Shown piece by piece: positions 33,015 through 41,450 of a DNA stretch of 64,000 nt. Source of the DNA: CAYRTD01 sp964528675. Lineage in GTDB: Bacteria; Bacteroidota; Bacteroidia; Bacteroidales; GCA-2748055. The stretch covers positions 1 through 64,000 of the forward strand of contig CAZGTU010000005.1 of the NCBI GenBank assembly GCA_964528675.1, in the 5' to 3' direction. The translations under genes and the position numbers were made by a program. How positions within the stretch are numbered: position 1 is the stretch's first letter; every line of letters starts with the position of its first letter. The notes below the pieces were generated by a model that ran no database searches, was not told where the DNA came from, and was given only the letters and a program-made list of their open reading frames with translations.

Positions 33015-34463
33015 TTATGCATTGTAAGTACTTGAGGCAGTTTCTCCTCCCCTTCCGGTCCAGTTGGTATGGAAGAACTCACCCCTTGGCTTATCGATTC
33101 GCTCATAAGTGTGGGCTCCGAAATAATCTCTCTGGGCCTGCAACATATTTGCCGGCAGGCGTTCTGTTCTGTAACCGTCAAAATAGGCAAGTGCACTGCT
33201 AAAGGCCGGAACCGGTATGCCGCTCTGAACAGCAGTAGACACAACCTTCCGCCAGCCTTTTTGAGCCTGGTGTAATTTATCTCTGAAGAAAGGATCAAGC
33301 ATGAGGTTCTGCAGCTCAGGATTTGTTTTATAGGCCTGGGTTATTTTACCCAGGAAAACGGAACGGATGATACAACCACCTCTCCACATTTGTGCTATGC
33401 CGCCATAATTCAGATCCCACTCATATTCTTTAGCAGCTTCTTTCATCAGGGCATAACCCTGGGCATAAGAAATAATTTTTGATGCATATAACGCATCTTT
33501 GATATTATCGATAAAATCTTCCTTATTACCGGAAAATTCAGGTTCCGGCCCGTTTAGAATTTTGGCTGCTTCCACTCTTTCATCCTTCTGGGAAGAAAGG
33601 ACTCTTGCAAACACGGCTTCACCAATCAGGGTAAGAGGAACACCAATATCCAAAGCAGCTATACCGGTCCATTTTCCGGTTCCCTTTTGTCCTGCTGTAT
33701 CGAGTATCTTCTCCAGCAATGGTTCATCATTCTCCTTATAGGCCAGGATATCTCTCGTAATTTCGATCAAATAACTATCCAGCTCACCTTCATTCCATTC
33801 TGCGAATACTTCATGCATTTCATCTGCAGACATTCCAAGAAGGTTTTTCATAATAAAATAAGACTCGGAGATCAATTGCATATCACCATACTCAATGCCA
33901 TTATGCACCATTTTCACAAAGTGACCTGCACCGTCACTGCCAACCCAGTCGCAACAGGGTACATCTTCAACTTTAGCTGCAATGTCCTGGAAAATTGGTT
34001 TTACTTCTTTCCATGCTTCGAGGGATCCTCCCGGCATTATCGACGGACCCTTTAAAGCACCTTCTTCACCTCCCGAAACTCCGGTACCTATGTACAGGAA
34101 GCCCTTTTCTTCAACATATTTTGCACGTCTTATCGTATCGGGGAAATGGGAATTACCCCCGTCAATAATTATATCACCTTCTTCCAGGTAGGGCATTATT
34201 TTGTCAATGAATTCATCAACCGGTTTTCCGGCTTTAACGAGTAACATTACTTTCCTTGGCCGCTTGAGCGATTTAACAAGCTCCTCAATGCTATGTGCCC
34301 CTATGAAATTCTTGCCTTTTCCCCTGCCATTGATGAATCTGTCTACCTTATCTACTGTCCTGTTATACACAGCTACTGTATAACCATTGTTTTCCATGTT
34401 TAGCACGAGGTTTTCACCCATAACTGCAAGTCCAATGAGACCGATATCTGCTAATTTTTCCAT
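33015..34463 (-). CDS. gnd: 6-phosphogluconate dehydrogenase, decarboxylating
   Basis: A 482-residue enzyme oxidising 6-phosphogluconate to ribulose 5-phosphate and CO2 with reduction of NADP+. An N-terminal Rossmann motif (GLAVMGENL), GGNSHFPDT, the catalytic HFVKMVHNGIEYGDMQ (Lys and Glu) and the C-terminal substrate tail are all present, and length is normal. It is the last gene of the operon from lacI through uxuB, uxuA, PFK-like, HAD, LarA-like and pdxB, before a strong terminator. Placement in a uronate operon without zwf or pgl is unusual. Confidence 0.97.
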   Translation of the reverse strand: MEKLADIGLIGLAVMGENLVLNMENNGYTVAVYNRTVDKVDRFINGRGKGKNFIGAHSIEELVKSLKRPRKVMLLVKAGKPVDEFIDKIMPYLEEGDIIIDGGNSHFPDTIRRAKYVEEKGFLYIGTGVSGGEEGALKGPSIMPGGSLEAWKEVKPIFQDIAAKVEDVPCCDWVGSDGAGHFVKMVHNGIEYGDMQLISESYFIMKNLLGMSADEMHEVFAEWNEGELDSYLIEITRDILAYKENDEPLLEKILDTAGQKGTGKWTGIAALDIGVPLTLIGEAVFARVLSSQKDERVEAAKILNGPEPEFSGNKEDFIDNIKDALYASKIISYAQGYALMKEAAKEYEWDLNYGGIAQMWRGGCIIRSVFLGKITQAYKTNPELQNLMLDPFFRDKLHQAQKGWRKVVSTAVQSGIPVPAFSSALAYFDGYRTERLPANMLQAQRDYFGAHTYERIDKPRGEFFHTNWTGRGGETASSTYNA

Positions 34464-34497
34464 TATTTTGAGTTTTAAGATTATGATATATTAAATG

Positions 34498-35655
34498 TTA
34501 ACAAAAACAATCGAGTTCCAATACTGAAAAACCCATTTCTTCAAGGACTCGCTCAAGATATTCAAACGGGTTATTATTCAATCTCACATAATAATATGCA
34601 GGCTCCCTTCTCACCGGATAACTCCCTCTTAAGTCTTCAAACTTCTCCAGGTTATTCCTCAGCGATTCATCATCTTTCATAATATCATAAGTCCTTGAAT
34701 AAACTTCGCGGATAATTTCTTCCTCATCCATGCTTCCACAGTCGATGACGATATTATTGATCTCGGGGCCGGGAAGTCCGGATGGAGACCAATTATTTCT
34801 TTTAAGTCCAAAAAAAACTGAAACAGCACGAACGCTCATTTCTGTTCCTTTTGCCTTACCATCCACAGAATAACCTGCAATATGTGAGGTAGCAATACCA
34901 CATTTATCAACCAGTTCCGGATCAATAAGGGGTTCATTTCTCCACACATCTATAACGGCATCTTTTATCTTTCCCGACGAAAGTCCTTGCTTAAGAGCGT
35001 TTTCATCCATTATTTCCCCCCGCGAAGTATTTATTATTATTACATCATCTTTCAGAGAATTTAAAAAATTCCTGTCCACCATGTCGAGTGTAGGGTATTC
35101 GCCACCGGTATTGAGAGGTACATGGAAAGTGATGATATCCGACTGATCTTTTATTTCGTCAAGGGAGTGAAAACCATAAGATCCTTCATTTTTTTCTCGT
35201 GGGGGATCATTATGAAGAACTTTCATCCCAAGGGAATTTGCCACTCCGGACACTTTCTGGCCAACATTTCCAACTCCGACGATGCCAATAACCTTATCTT
35301 TCAGTCGAAAATTGTGCTTTTCAGCTAGGGTGAGCAGCGCAGCGGTAAGATATTGCTCTACAGAAGAAGAATTACAGCCCGGAGCATTGGTCCATCTTAT
35401 TCCTTCACTTTCGCAGTAATCTGTATCAATATGATCATACCCGATGGTTGCTGAGGCAATAAATCTCACTCTGGAATCCTTCAATAGTTCTTCATTACAC
35501 CTTGTGCGGGTTCTGATAATCAGCGCATCGGCATATTTAACTGAATCATTCGTTATTTCGCTTCCGGGAAGATATTCTATATCATCAGCCACCTCCTCGA
35601 ATGCTCCTCTGAGGAAAGGTATCTTATTATCTGCTATGATTTTGATTTTACCCAT
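34498..35655 (-). CDS. pdxB: 4-phosphoerythronate dehydrogenase
   Basis: A 385-residue D-2-hydroxyacid dehydrogenase. It has the NAD motif GIVGVGNVGQKV (about 125-136), the catalytic Arg in INTSRGEI, Glu in NEPLIDPEL and His in TSHIAGYS. The NAPGCNSSSVEQY segment and the extra C-terminal dimer domain (about 290-385) distinguish PdxB from other family members. It acts in the DXP-dependent route to pyridoxal phosphate. It shares one nucleotide with the LarA-like gene upstream. In this operon a role on another sugar acid cannot be excluded. Confidence 0.88.
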   Translation of the reverse strand: MGKIKIIADNKIPFLRGAFEEVADDIEYLPGSEITNDSVKYADALIIRTRTRCNEELLKDSRVRFIASATIGYDHIDTDYCESEGIRWTNAPGCNSSSVEQYLTAALLTLAEKHNFRLKDKVIGIVGVGNVGQKVSGVANSLGMKVLHNDPPREKNEGSYGFHSLDEIKDQSDIITFHVPLNTGGEYPTLDMVDRNFLNSLKDDVIIINTSRGEIMDENALKQGLSSGKIKDAVIDVWRNEPLIDPELVDKCGIATSHIAGYSVDGKAKGTEMSVRAVSVFFGLKRNNWSPSGLPGPEINNIVIDCGSMDEEEIIREVYSRTYDIMKDDESLRNNLEKFEDLRGSYPVRREPAYYYVRLNNNPFEYLERVLEEMGFSVLELDCFC

Positions 35656-36923
35656 TAAAAACGTTCTTTATACGACCATAGCCCGAGGGCCGGATTCGAA
35701 ATATAAAATATCTCCTCACCGTCAGGCAATACATTGAAACCATCTTTTAGTTTTGTGGGATCATATTTTCCCATCATTTCACTGAGAAGAGCAAAGTTAT
35801 AATTCACAGACTCTATCTCATTTTTTGTCATATGTCCGGGGCAATATGTAATATCAAACCTGTTTTCTGAGGAACCATGTATCAGATGGGCTGCGGCACT
35901 CAGATTAGCGGCAAGATCATCATTCTTTTTGGTAAGCTCCAGTATTTCGGGAGTTGTAAGGTATCCGTATTTTCTTATCAGACGGTCAATTTCTTTATCT
36001 TCACCAAATTCACGGAGGCCGGGAGCAAGAACTACCAATTCACCATCATCAGCAATTGACATACGTGTGCGGTAGATGCTTTTATTTCCCAGCCAGGTAC
36101 TTTTAAATTCTGAGGGATCAAGGAAAACCACAACTTTGTTCAACTCCCTGTCGAGTAAGCGGAAGTTAACTTTAAGAGATAGATCGGCAGCTTTGTCAAA
36201 ACAGTCCCGGTCTTCTCCAGCAAACAGTCCTCTCATAACCAGATAGTTATCCACATCCTTTCCCATAACTGTATGGATATAAACAACAGGCATATCCCCG
36301 GCAAAGTTTTCAGAGGCATAATCCAGCACTTTCCTCACCGGTGTTTCAGCACGTCCCATGATCCTTTCCATTCCATATGCAGCTCCCAGAAAATGGCTTT
36401 TGTTTATTCCTTCAGCTCCACCTGTGCCCACGAATATATTCTTGTTATAATTGGCCATTCCGATAACTTCATGAGGAACCACCTGTCCAACCGAAAGGAT
36501 CAGGTCAAAATCGCCTTCCTTCAATAACTTATTAACCTGGGCAGGCCATGAATAATCAACCTTTCCCTCCGAAACTTCCCGAACATATTCTGAAGGAACC
36601 TCTCCCAGGGTAATAACATCATTGCGCCAGTCGTGCTTAACAAACAGCTTCCGGGGAATATCTCCAAACATCTTTTTAATCTCCGGTTCTGTCATAGGAA
36701 AATGAGTTCCCAGCGCCGGTAATACAGCTTTCAACTTCTCCCCGTAATATTCATAAACAAACTGTGTTATTTTTCCGGCGTCTGAATGGAAACGGGTAAA
36801 ATCAGGAGGAATTACCAGTACTCTTGAACGAGAGCCGAGAGCTTTCAATATCTCAAAAATGTATTCCTTTAGCTGGTTTTCATCAATCCTGGTGTCTGTA
36901 TTTCCCTTTTCAAACAGTAACAT
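35655..36923 (-). CDS. LarA-like nickel-pincer-dependent hydroxyacid racemase/epimerase (DUF2088)
   Basis: A 422-residue LarA-family protein. The N-terminal IPPDFTRFHSD gives D41xxR44, GTH gives His74, and His151, Lys161 and His177 (VPHEV, NKNIF, KSHFL) repeat the 10- and 16-residue spacing of His174, Lys184 and His200 that hold the nickel-pincer cofactor in Lactobacillus LarA. Characterised relatives include lactate and malate racemases and a D-gluconate 2-epimerase. With uxuA/uxuB and gnd as neighbours, a mannonate/gluconate 2-epimerase is my inference. Cofactor genes larB, larC and larE are not in the window. Confidence 0.8.
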   Translation of the reverse strand: MLLFEKGNTDTRIDENQLKEYIFEILKALGSRSRVLVIPPDFTRFHSDAGKITQFVYEYYGEKLKAVLPALGTHFPMTEPEIKKMFGDIPRKLFVKHDWRNDVITLGEVPSEYVREVSEGKVDYSWPAQVNKLLKEGDFDLILSVGQVVPHEVIGMANYNKNIFVGTGGAEGINKSHFLGAAYGMERIMGRAETPVRKVLDYASENFAGDMPVVYIHTVMGKDVDNYLVMRGLFAGEDRDCFDKAADLSLKVNFRLLDRELNKVVVFLDPSEFKSTWLGNKSIYRTRMSIADDGELVVLAPGLREFGEDKEIDRLIRKYGYLTTPEILELTKKNDDLAANLSAAAHLIHGSSENRFDITYCPGHMTKNEIESVNYNFALLSEMMGKYDPTKLKDGFNVLPDGEEIFYISNPALGLWSYKERF

Positions 36924-36925
36924 AG

Positions 36926-37104
36926 TTAATACCTTTCTTTGATGTTTTTTTCAATTATTCCCATTACTTCTTCTGGGTTACTCAGGTTCCTGGGGAAATA
37001 ATAATAAATCAATTGGTCTGGCTGATAAGAAATTGTTTCGGGTAAACGTCTTTCCAATAATTCTGTATCTTTCTAATGAATTCCCGTCTTCTAATTGCTT
37101 TCAT
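36926..37104 (-). pseudogene. small frameshifted ORF between HAD and LarA-like genes
   Basis: An ATG at 37104, 8 nt after the HAD stop, opens a frame that ends early. Reading on in the -1 frame after about 11 codons gives a clean 48-codon extension to a TAA at 36926, only 2 nt before the LarA-like ATG. Joined, they encode about 59 residues with the middle LPETISYQPDQLIYYYFPRN and the end GIIEKNIKERY. The tight fit in the operon suggests a real small gene with a one-base frameshift (mutation, sequencing error or recoding). I recognise no family. Confidence 0.4.
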
Positions 37105-37111
37105 TCAGTAA

Positions 37112-38002
37112 TTATTTGGTATTCCAGTTTGGTCTTTCGGGTAAATAGCTTTCGAACTCGCTGATCAGTTGTTTTTCATAATCACCTGAATATTTCCCTT
37201 GAAAAAAGCGATCAAGGGATTCCTTGTAAAATCTTTCCCATGATTCTTCTTCATGTCCTGGATTAACCGGATAAAAAAGCACTCCGTTGGATTTTGCTGC
37301 ATTCATGTCACCAGGAGCATCTCCAATCATCAATATTTTTTCAGCGGGATATTTACCAACTGCACCTAATTTCAGATGCTCGGTTTTTGTACCGTATTCC
37401 TGTCCTGCAATCAGTCGGACAAATTTATTAATTTCATTTTCTTTCCATTCTCTTTCCAATGCTTCCACAGGAGTTTGTGAAACCACCATAGCATCGGCTT
37501 TATTGGTTATTTTATTCAACGACTCTCTCACATATGGAAAAGGAGGCATTCCATAAACCATTTCACCAATGGTTTGGTTTACCTTCAATGACCATGCATA
37601 CACCCTGTCAATGAAGGGATCGTCAACTTTTTCAGCATACTTGCCAAGTGTTGGATTTCCGAGTTTGGTTTCTTCCTCGGTCCACTTTTTAAGACTGGAT
37701 ACATCGGGCAATTTCATGCCCCTTGCTTCAACTTCGGGACGCTCATGGAGCAAGCTGAAAGTTTCTAGTAAAGCCAGAAAACGATTGGTACCGCGGGTTT
37801 TGGAATAAAGGTTTACAAACTCCCAGGTCTCACGTGCATATTTCGATATCTTTTGTAATTCAAAAAAACGGATAAAATTCGGGCAGAAACATTCTTTTTG
37901 TTTGATTTCCATGGTATCAAACGCACATCCATCCGAATCAATCCCGATAAAAAATTCCTTTTTGGGTTTCAGGGACTGTAACTTTTCCTGTGGATTCTTC
38001 AT
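37112..38002 (-). CDS. HAD-superfamily hydrolase
   Basis: A 296-residue haloacid-dehalogenase-like protein. Motif I is GIDSDGCAFDTM with nucleophile Asp22 and acid Asp24. Motif II is in VVSQTP and motif IV in IGDAPGDMNAAK. A large helical cap (about 30-170) suggests a small-molecule phosphate substrate. It sits 46 nt after the PFK-like gene and before the small ORF and LarA-like gene. A role as phosphatase on a sugar-acid or sugar phosphate of this pathway is inferred from position only. Confidence 0.78.
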   Translation of the reverse strand: MKNPQEKLQSLKPKKEFFIGIDSDGCAFDTMEIKQKECFCPNFIRFFELQKISKYARETWEFVNLYSKTRGTNRFLALLETFSLLHERPEVEARGMKLPDVSSLKKWTEEETKLGNPTLGKYAEKVDDPFIDRVYAWSLKVNQTIGEMVYGMPPFPYVRESLNKITNKADAMVVSQTPVEALEREWKENEINKFVRLIAGQEYGTKTEHLKLGAVGKYPAEKILMIGDAPGDMNAAKSNGVLFYPVNPGHEEESWERFYKESLDRFFQGKYSGDYEKQLISEFESYLPERPNWNTK

Positions 38003-38048
38003 AGTTTACTGGTTTGTAATTCGTTTATAATATTCTTCAAATTATTGT

Positions 38049-39329
38049 TTAATAAGCTTCAGGGGTATAGGCATCCAGTTTCTTATCAGCAAATACCGGC
38101 TTGAACCGGGTAAAGCGCTGACGACCGTTTATTACAGGCACACTGACCCAGTCTTCGCCTATCAAGGGTCTCGCATATGCGATAAAATCGTCAGTAACAT
38201 CATATCCCGATTCTGATATCCATTTGGAAGGAAATGTTCTTTCCGACAAAGCGACTTTTTCCAGGGGAACTTTATCATATTTAACATTATATATAAATCC
38301 AGGTTCCCTCAAGATGGTTGCCATCCAACCATTTCCTTCATTCATCGCGATATCCACGGCTTTTTGTCCAACTTTATATGCTTCATCAAGGTCAACAGTG
38401 GATGCATATATAACCGTATCCCTCTGATCGGTCCCCATAACCTGTCCCCTGGCATTTCCACGGACCTTCAATCCTTTTGCATTCAGGTAATTTACCACTG
38501 TTTGAAATACAGACTGCTGACTGGAGCCAAAAGATGTATGGCCAAAAGCATCCTTCACTTCACCCAGTGAACCTACATCAAAGCCTTCACTTACCACAAG
38601 GATACAACGACCGTCTTTGTTCAATTGATCATTCACATTATCGGCCATCTGTTCCATTGTGACCCCGGATTCAGCCAGGTAGATCTGTAAAGGCATTTCC
38701 CTTTTTGGATCTGCCAGTCTCGCAGCAGCAGGTATATAACCTATCTTTCTACCCATGGCCTGAATTACCAGGACCGGATCGGCCGGAGAGGATCCCATAT
38801 TTTCTTCATTGGCATTTTGGATGATATGAGACCAGTAGCGGGCAACACTGCCATATCCGGGGGTATGATCAATCAGCTTAAACTCACTATCGCCCACATC
38901 ATTGTCGATGGTTTTCGGAACACCGGTAGCTATCACTTCCAGCCCCTTTTCATTGGCCAGTTCGGCAACCTTAAAAGCAGTGTGCTGGGAGTCGTTTCCT
39001 CCTATATAGAAAAAATAGCCAACATCATGTGCCCGCAAAATCTCAATAATCCTTGCAAAATCCTTTTCCTGGTGATCTTTTAGTTTATACCTGCATGTTC
39101 CCACTGAACCGGCAGCCGGAGTGTTTCTAAGGAGAGCTACTTCATCTTCATCCTGAACAGAAAGATCGAGCAACTCTTCTTTGAGAACCCCTTCAATTCC
39201 ATGCCAGCCGGCATATATTTTTCCGAATGTTTCCGGAAACATTTTACAGGTTTCTATGATACCTCTCAGAGAGGAATTAATAACAGGTGAAGGTCCACCT
39301 GATTGAGCAACAATTACATTTTTTGCCAT
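38049..39329 (-). CDS. 6-phosphofructokinase-family (PPi-type) kinase
   Basis: A 426-residue PFK-family protein. N-terminal AQSGGPSPVINSS, catalytic PKTIDND (138-144, the PPi-type Lys in place of Gly), and sugar-phosphate motifs QAMGRKIGY and VVSEGFD. The phosphate-donor loop reads GGNDS (110-114) rather than GGDGS (ATP type) or GGDDS (PPi type). It lies 15 nt after uxuA and before the HAD gene. It may be the usual PPi-dependent PFK, or a relative acting on another sugar or acid of the uronate pathway, for which no kinase is otherwise present. Confidence 0.82.
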   Translation of the reverse strand: MAKNVIVAQSGGPSPVINSSLRGIIETCKMFPETFGKIYAGWHGIEGVLKEELLDLSVQDEDEVALLRNTPAAGSVGTCRYKLKDHQEKDFARIIEILRAHDVGYFFYIGGNDSQHTAFKVAELANEKGLEVIATGVPKTIDNDVGDSEFKLIDHTPGYGSVARYWSHIIQNANEENMGSSPADPVLVIQAMGRKIGYIPAAARLADPKREMPLQIYLAESGVTMEQMADNVNDQLNKDGRCILVVSEGFDVGSLGEVKDAFGHTSFGSSQQSVFQTVVNYLNAKGLKVRGNARGQVMGTDQRDTVIYASTVDLDEAYKVGQKAVDIAMNEGNGWMATILREPGFIYNVKYDKVPLEKVALSERTFPSKWISESGYDVTDDFIAYARPLIGEDWVSVPVINGRQRFTRFKPVFADKKLDAYTPEAY

Positions 39330-39344
39330 TGCTAATTATATTTT

Positions 39345-40565
39345 TTAAGAATATACTGCATTTGATTTCTCAATTCCCATTTCCAATCCCCTCAGTTCTG
39401 CCATGCCTCTCAACAATCCGATAGCCGAATAGCCCGGGTTTGTTTTTTTCTCCAGATCATCCAGTATGGTGTGGCCATGGTCAGCTCTCATAGGGATTTT
39501 ATCATCGGTGCGATAGACCGATCTCCTTTTCTTTTGTTCTTTGAGGATAGTGAGAATAACATTATACATATCCACATCTCCCTGCAAGTGACCGGTTTCA
39601 TGAAAACTTCCATCCATATCCCTCTGGGTGCTCCTGAGGTGGGCAAAATTAAGTTTCGACCCCAGTCTCTCCACAATCCCAACTATATCATTATCAGGAT
39701 TAACTGCAAGAGACCCGGTACAAAGTGTAAAGCCATTGTAAATTGAATCATGAAAATTCAACAGCTTCTGAAGATCATTTTCAGTACTTACCACCCGGGG
39801 CAGACCGAACAGGGGATACGGCGGATCATCGGGATGAATAGCCATTTTGACTCCGGATTCTTCGGCAACAGGGATAACCTCCTTCAGGAAATAAGCCAGA
39901 TTTTCACGGTAACGTTCAGCGTCAATGCCATCATATTGTTTTAATTTCCCTCTGAAAGCTTCCAGAGAGTATCCTTCCTGTGCTCCGGGCAGACCGGAAA
40001 TGATATTTTTTTGAAGTACATAGCGTTGCTCATCTGACATATTCTCAAACTTGTGCCTGGCCCTTTCAATCTGATCGGGTTTATATTCCTTTTCTGCACC
40101 TTCCCTGCCCAGAATGAAAAGATCAAAAGCTATAAATTCAGAAATATCGAAGGCCAGCGCCTTTGCCCCATCTTCCAGGGCAAATTCCAGATTGGTTCTT
40201 GTCCAATCTACCACAGGCATAAAATTGTAGCATACAGTCTTAATCCCGGCCTTTCCAACGTTTCTCAATGTTTGCTTATAATTTTCAATATAACGATCGC
40301 GGTTTTCTTTTCCGAGTTTAATATTTTCATGCACGGGTACAGATTCGATTACCGACCATGTCAATCCTCTTTCCCTTACCGGCTCAACAGAATCATCAAA
40401 ATTGATTTCCTCTCTTCTTTTCAGGATCTCTTTAAGCGGCCATACCTCGCCGATGGGTATTTCGTGCAAGGCAGTAACTATTCCTGTTGCACCGGCCTGC
40501 CTGATATCTTTGAGAGATACAGGATCACCTGGTCCGTACCATCTCCATGTTTGTTCCATACTCAT
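39345..40565 (-). CDS. uxuA: mannonate dehydratase
   Basis: A 406-residue TIM-barrel enzyme dehydrating D-mannonate to 2-keto-3-deoxygluconate. N-terminal WRWYGPGDPVSLKDIRQAGA is a family signature, as are ALHEIP, the metal-binding HPDDPP, CTGSLA, FAHLR and the late DHGH motif. It lies 27 nt downstream of the SDR mannonate oxidoreductase gene and 15 nt before the PFK-like gene on the minus strand. Length fits the family (~390-400). Confidence 0.96.
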   Translation of the reverse strand: MSMEQTWRWYGPGDPVSLKDIRQAGATGIVTALHEIPIGEVWPLKEILKRREEINFDDSVEPVRERGLTWSVIESVPVHENIKLGKENRDRYIENYKQTLRNVGKAGIKTVCYNFMPVVDWTRTNLEFALEDGAKALAFDISEFIAFDLFILGREGAEKEYKPDQIERARHKFENMSDEQRYVLQKNIISGLPGAQEGYSLEAFRGKLKQYDGIDAERYRENLAYFLKEVIPVAEESGVKMAIHPDDPPYPLFGLPRVVSTENDLQKLLNFHDSIYNGFTLCTGSLAVNPDNDIVGIVERLGSKLNFAHLRSTQRDMDGSFHETGHLQGDVDMYNVILTILKEQKKRRSVYRTDDKIPMRADHGHTILDDLEKKTNPGYSAIGLLRGMAELRGLEMGIEKSNAVYS

Positions 40566-40592
40566 TTTATCTATCTCCTCAATTTAATTTAA

Positions 40593-41444
40593 TTACACAC
40601 CTCCAAACGCACTATATCCTCCATCAACAGGAATGACTATACCTGTTACAAAAGCTGATATATCAGAAACGAGATATAGCAATGTTCCCTGAAGATCTTC
40701 AGGTTCACCAAATTTACCCATGGGGGTGTTTGAAATAATTTTATTTCCTCTCCCGGTCAGGTTCCCACTGCCCTCGTCGATCAAAAGAAACCTGTTTTGT
40801 TTGGTAAGAAAAAATCCGGGAGCAATAGCGTTCACCCTAACCCCGGTTTTTGCGAAATGAACTGCCAGCCATTCCGTAAAATTATTTATAGCAGACTTTG
40901 CAGCAGAATAAGCAGGTATTTTTGTAAGTGGCTTATAAGAATTCATGGAAGAAATATTTACAACGGAACCTTTCCCGTTTTTCACCATTTCTTCACCAAA
41001 AACCATTGTAGGAAGAATAGTTCCTATAAAATTCAGATCGAATACCTTTTTAAATCCCTCTATTTTCAGTCCGAAGAAACCTTCCTCGAGCATGTCTTTT
41101 GTTTCACCGGTCAATTCTTCCAACTGGGTTGTTGCTTCGGGAGAATTACCTCCGGCCCCATTGATAAGGATATCAATTTTCCCGAATTTTCTGATAACTT
41201 CTTCTCTTGCTTTTATCAACTCTTCTTTATCCAGTACGTTGGACTGGATTCCTGCACATTCAGTGCCATATTCCTCCGAAATTTCATCTGCAACAGACCT
41301 GGCCACTTCTTCTCTTAAATCGAGAATGGCAGTTTTTACACCTGCTGCAGCAAGTACCTTAACCATTGAAGTACCTATGACACCGGCACCTCCGGTAATA
41401 ACGCATACTTTATCTTTCAGATCATCAAAATTGTAATTGGTCAT
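40593..41444 (-). CDS. uxuB: SDR-type D-mannonate oxidoreductase (fructuronate reductase)
   Basis: A 283-residue classical SDR. NAD motif TGGAGVIGTS (about 18-27), INGAGGNSPEAT, catalytic Ser in ISSMNSY and Tyr-x-x-x-Lys in PAYSAAKSA. A long insert after NGAGGN (about 95-130) is shared with the Bacillus-type UxuB (YjmF) rather than the long-chain Escherichia UxuB. It would reduce fructuronate to mannonate, the substrate of UxuA encoded next. It follows the lacI-type regulator gene by 6 nt. The symbol is assigned by function and context. Confidence 0.85.
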   Translation of the reverse strand: MTNYNFDDLKDKVCVITGGAGVIGTSMVKVLAAAGVKTAILDLREEVARSVADEISEEYGTECAGIQSNVLDKEELIKAREEVIRKFGKIDILINGAGGNSPEATTQLEELTGETKDMLEEGFFGLKIEGFKKVFDLNFIGTILPTMVFGEEMVKNGKGSVVNISSMNSYKPLTKIPAYSAAKSAINNFTEWLAVHFAKTGVRVNAIAPGFFLTKQNRFLLIDEGSGNLTGRGNKIISNTPMGKFGEPEDLQGTLLYLVSDISAFVTGIVIPVDGGYSAFGGV

Positions 41445-41450
41445 TGCATC

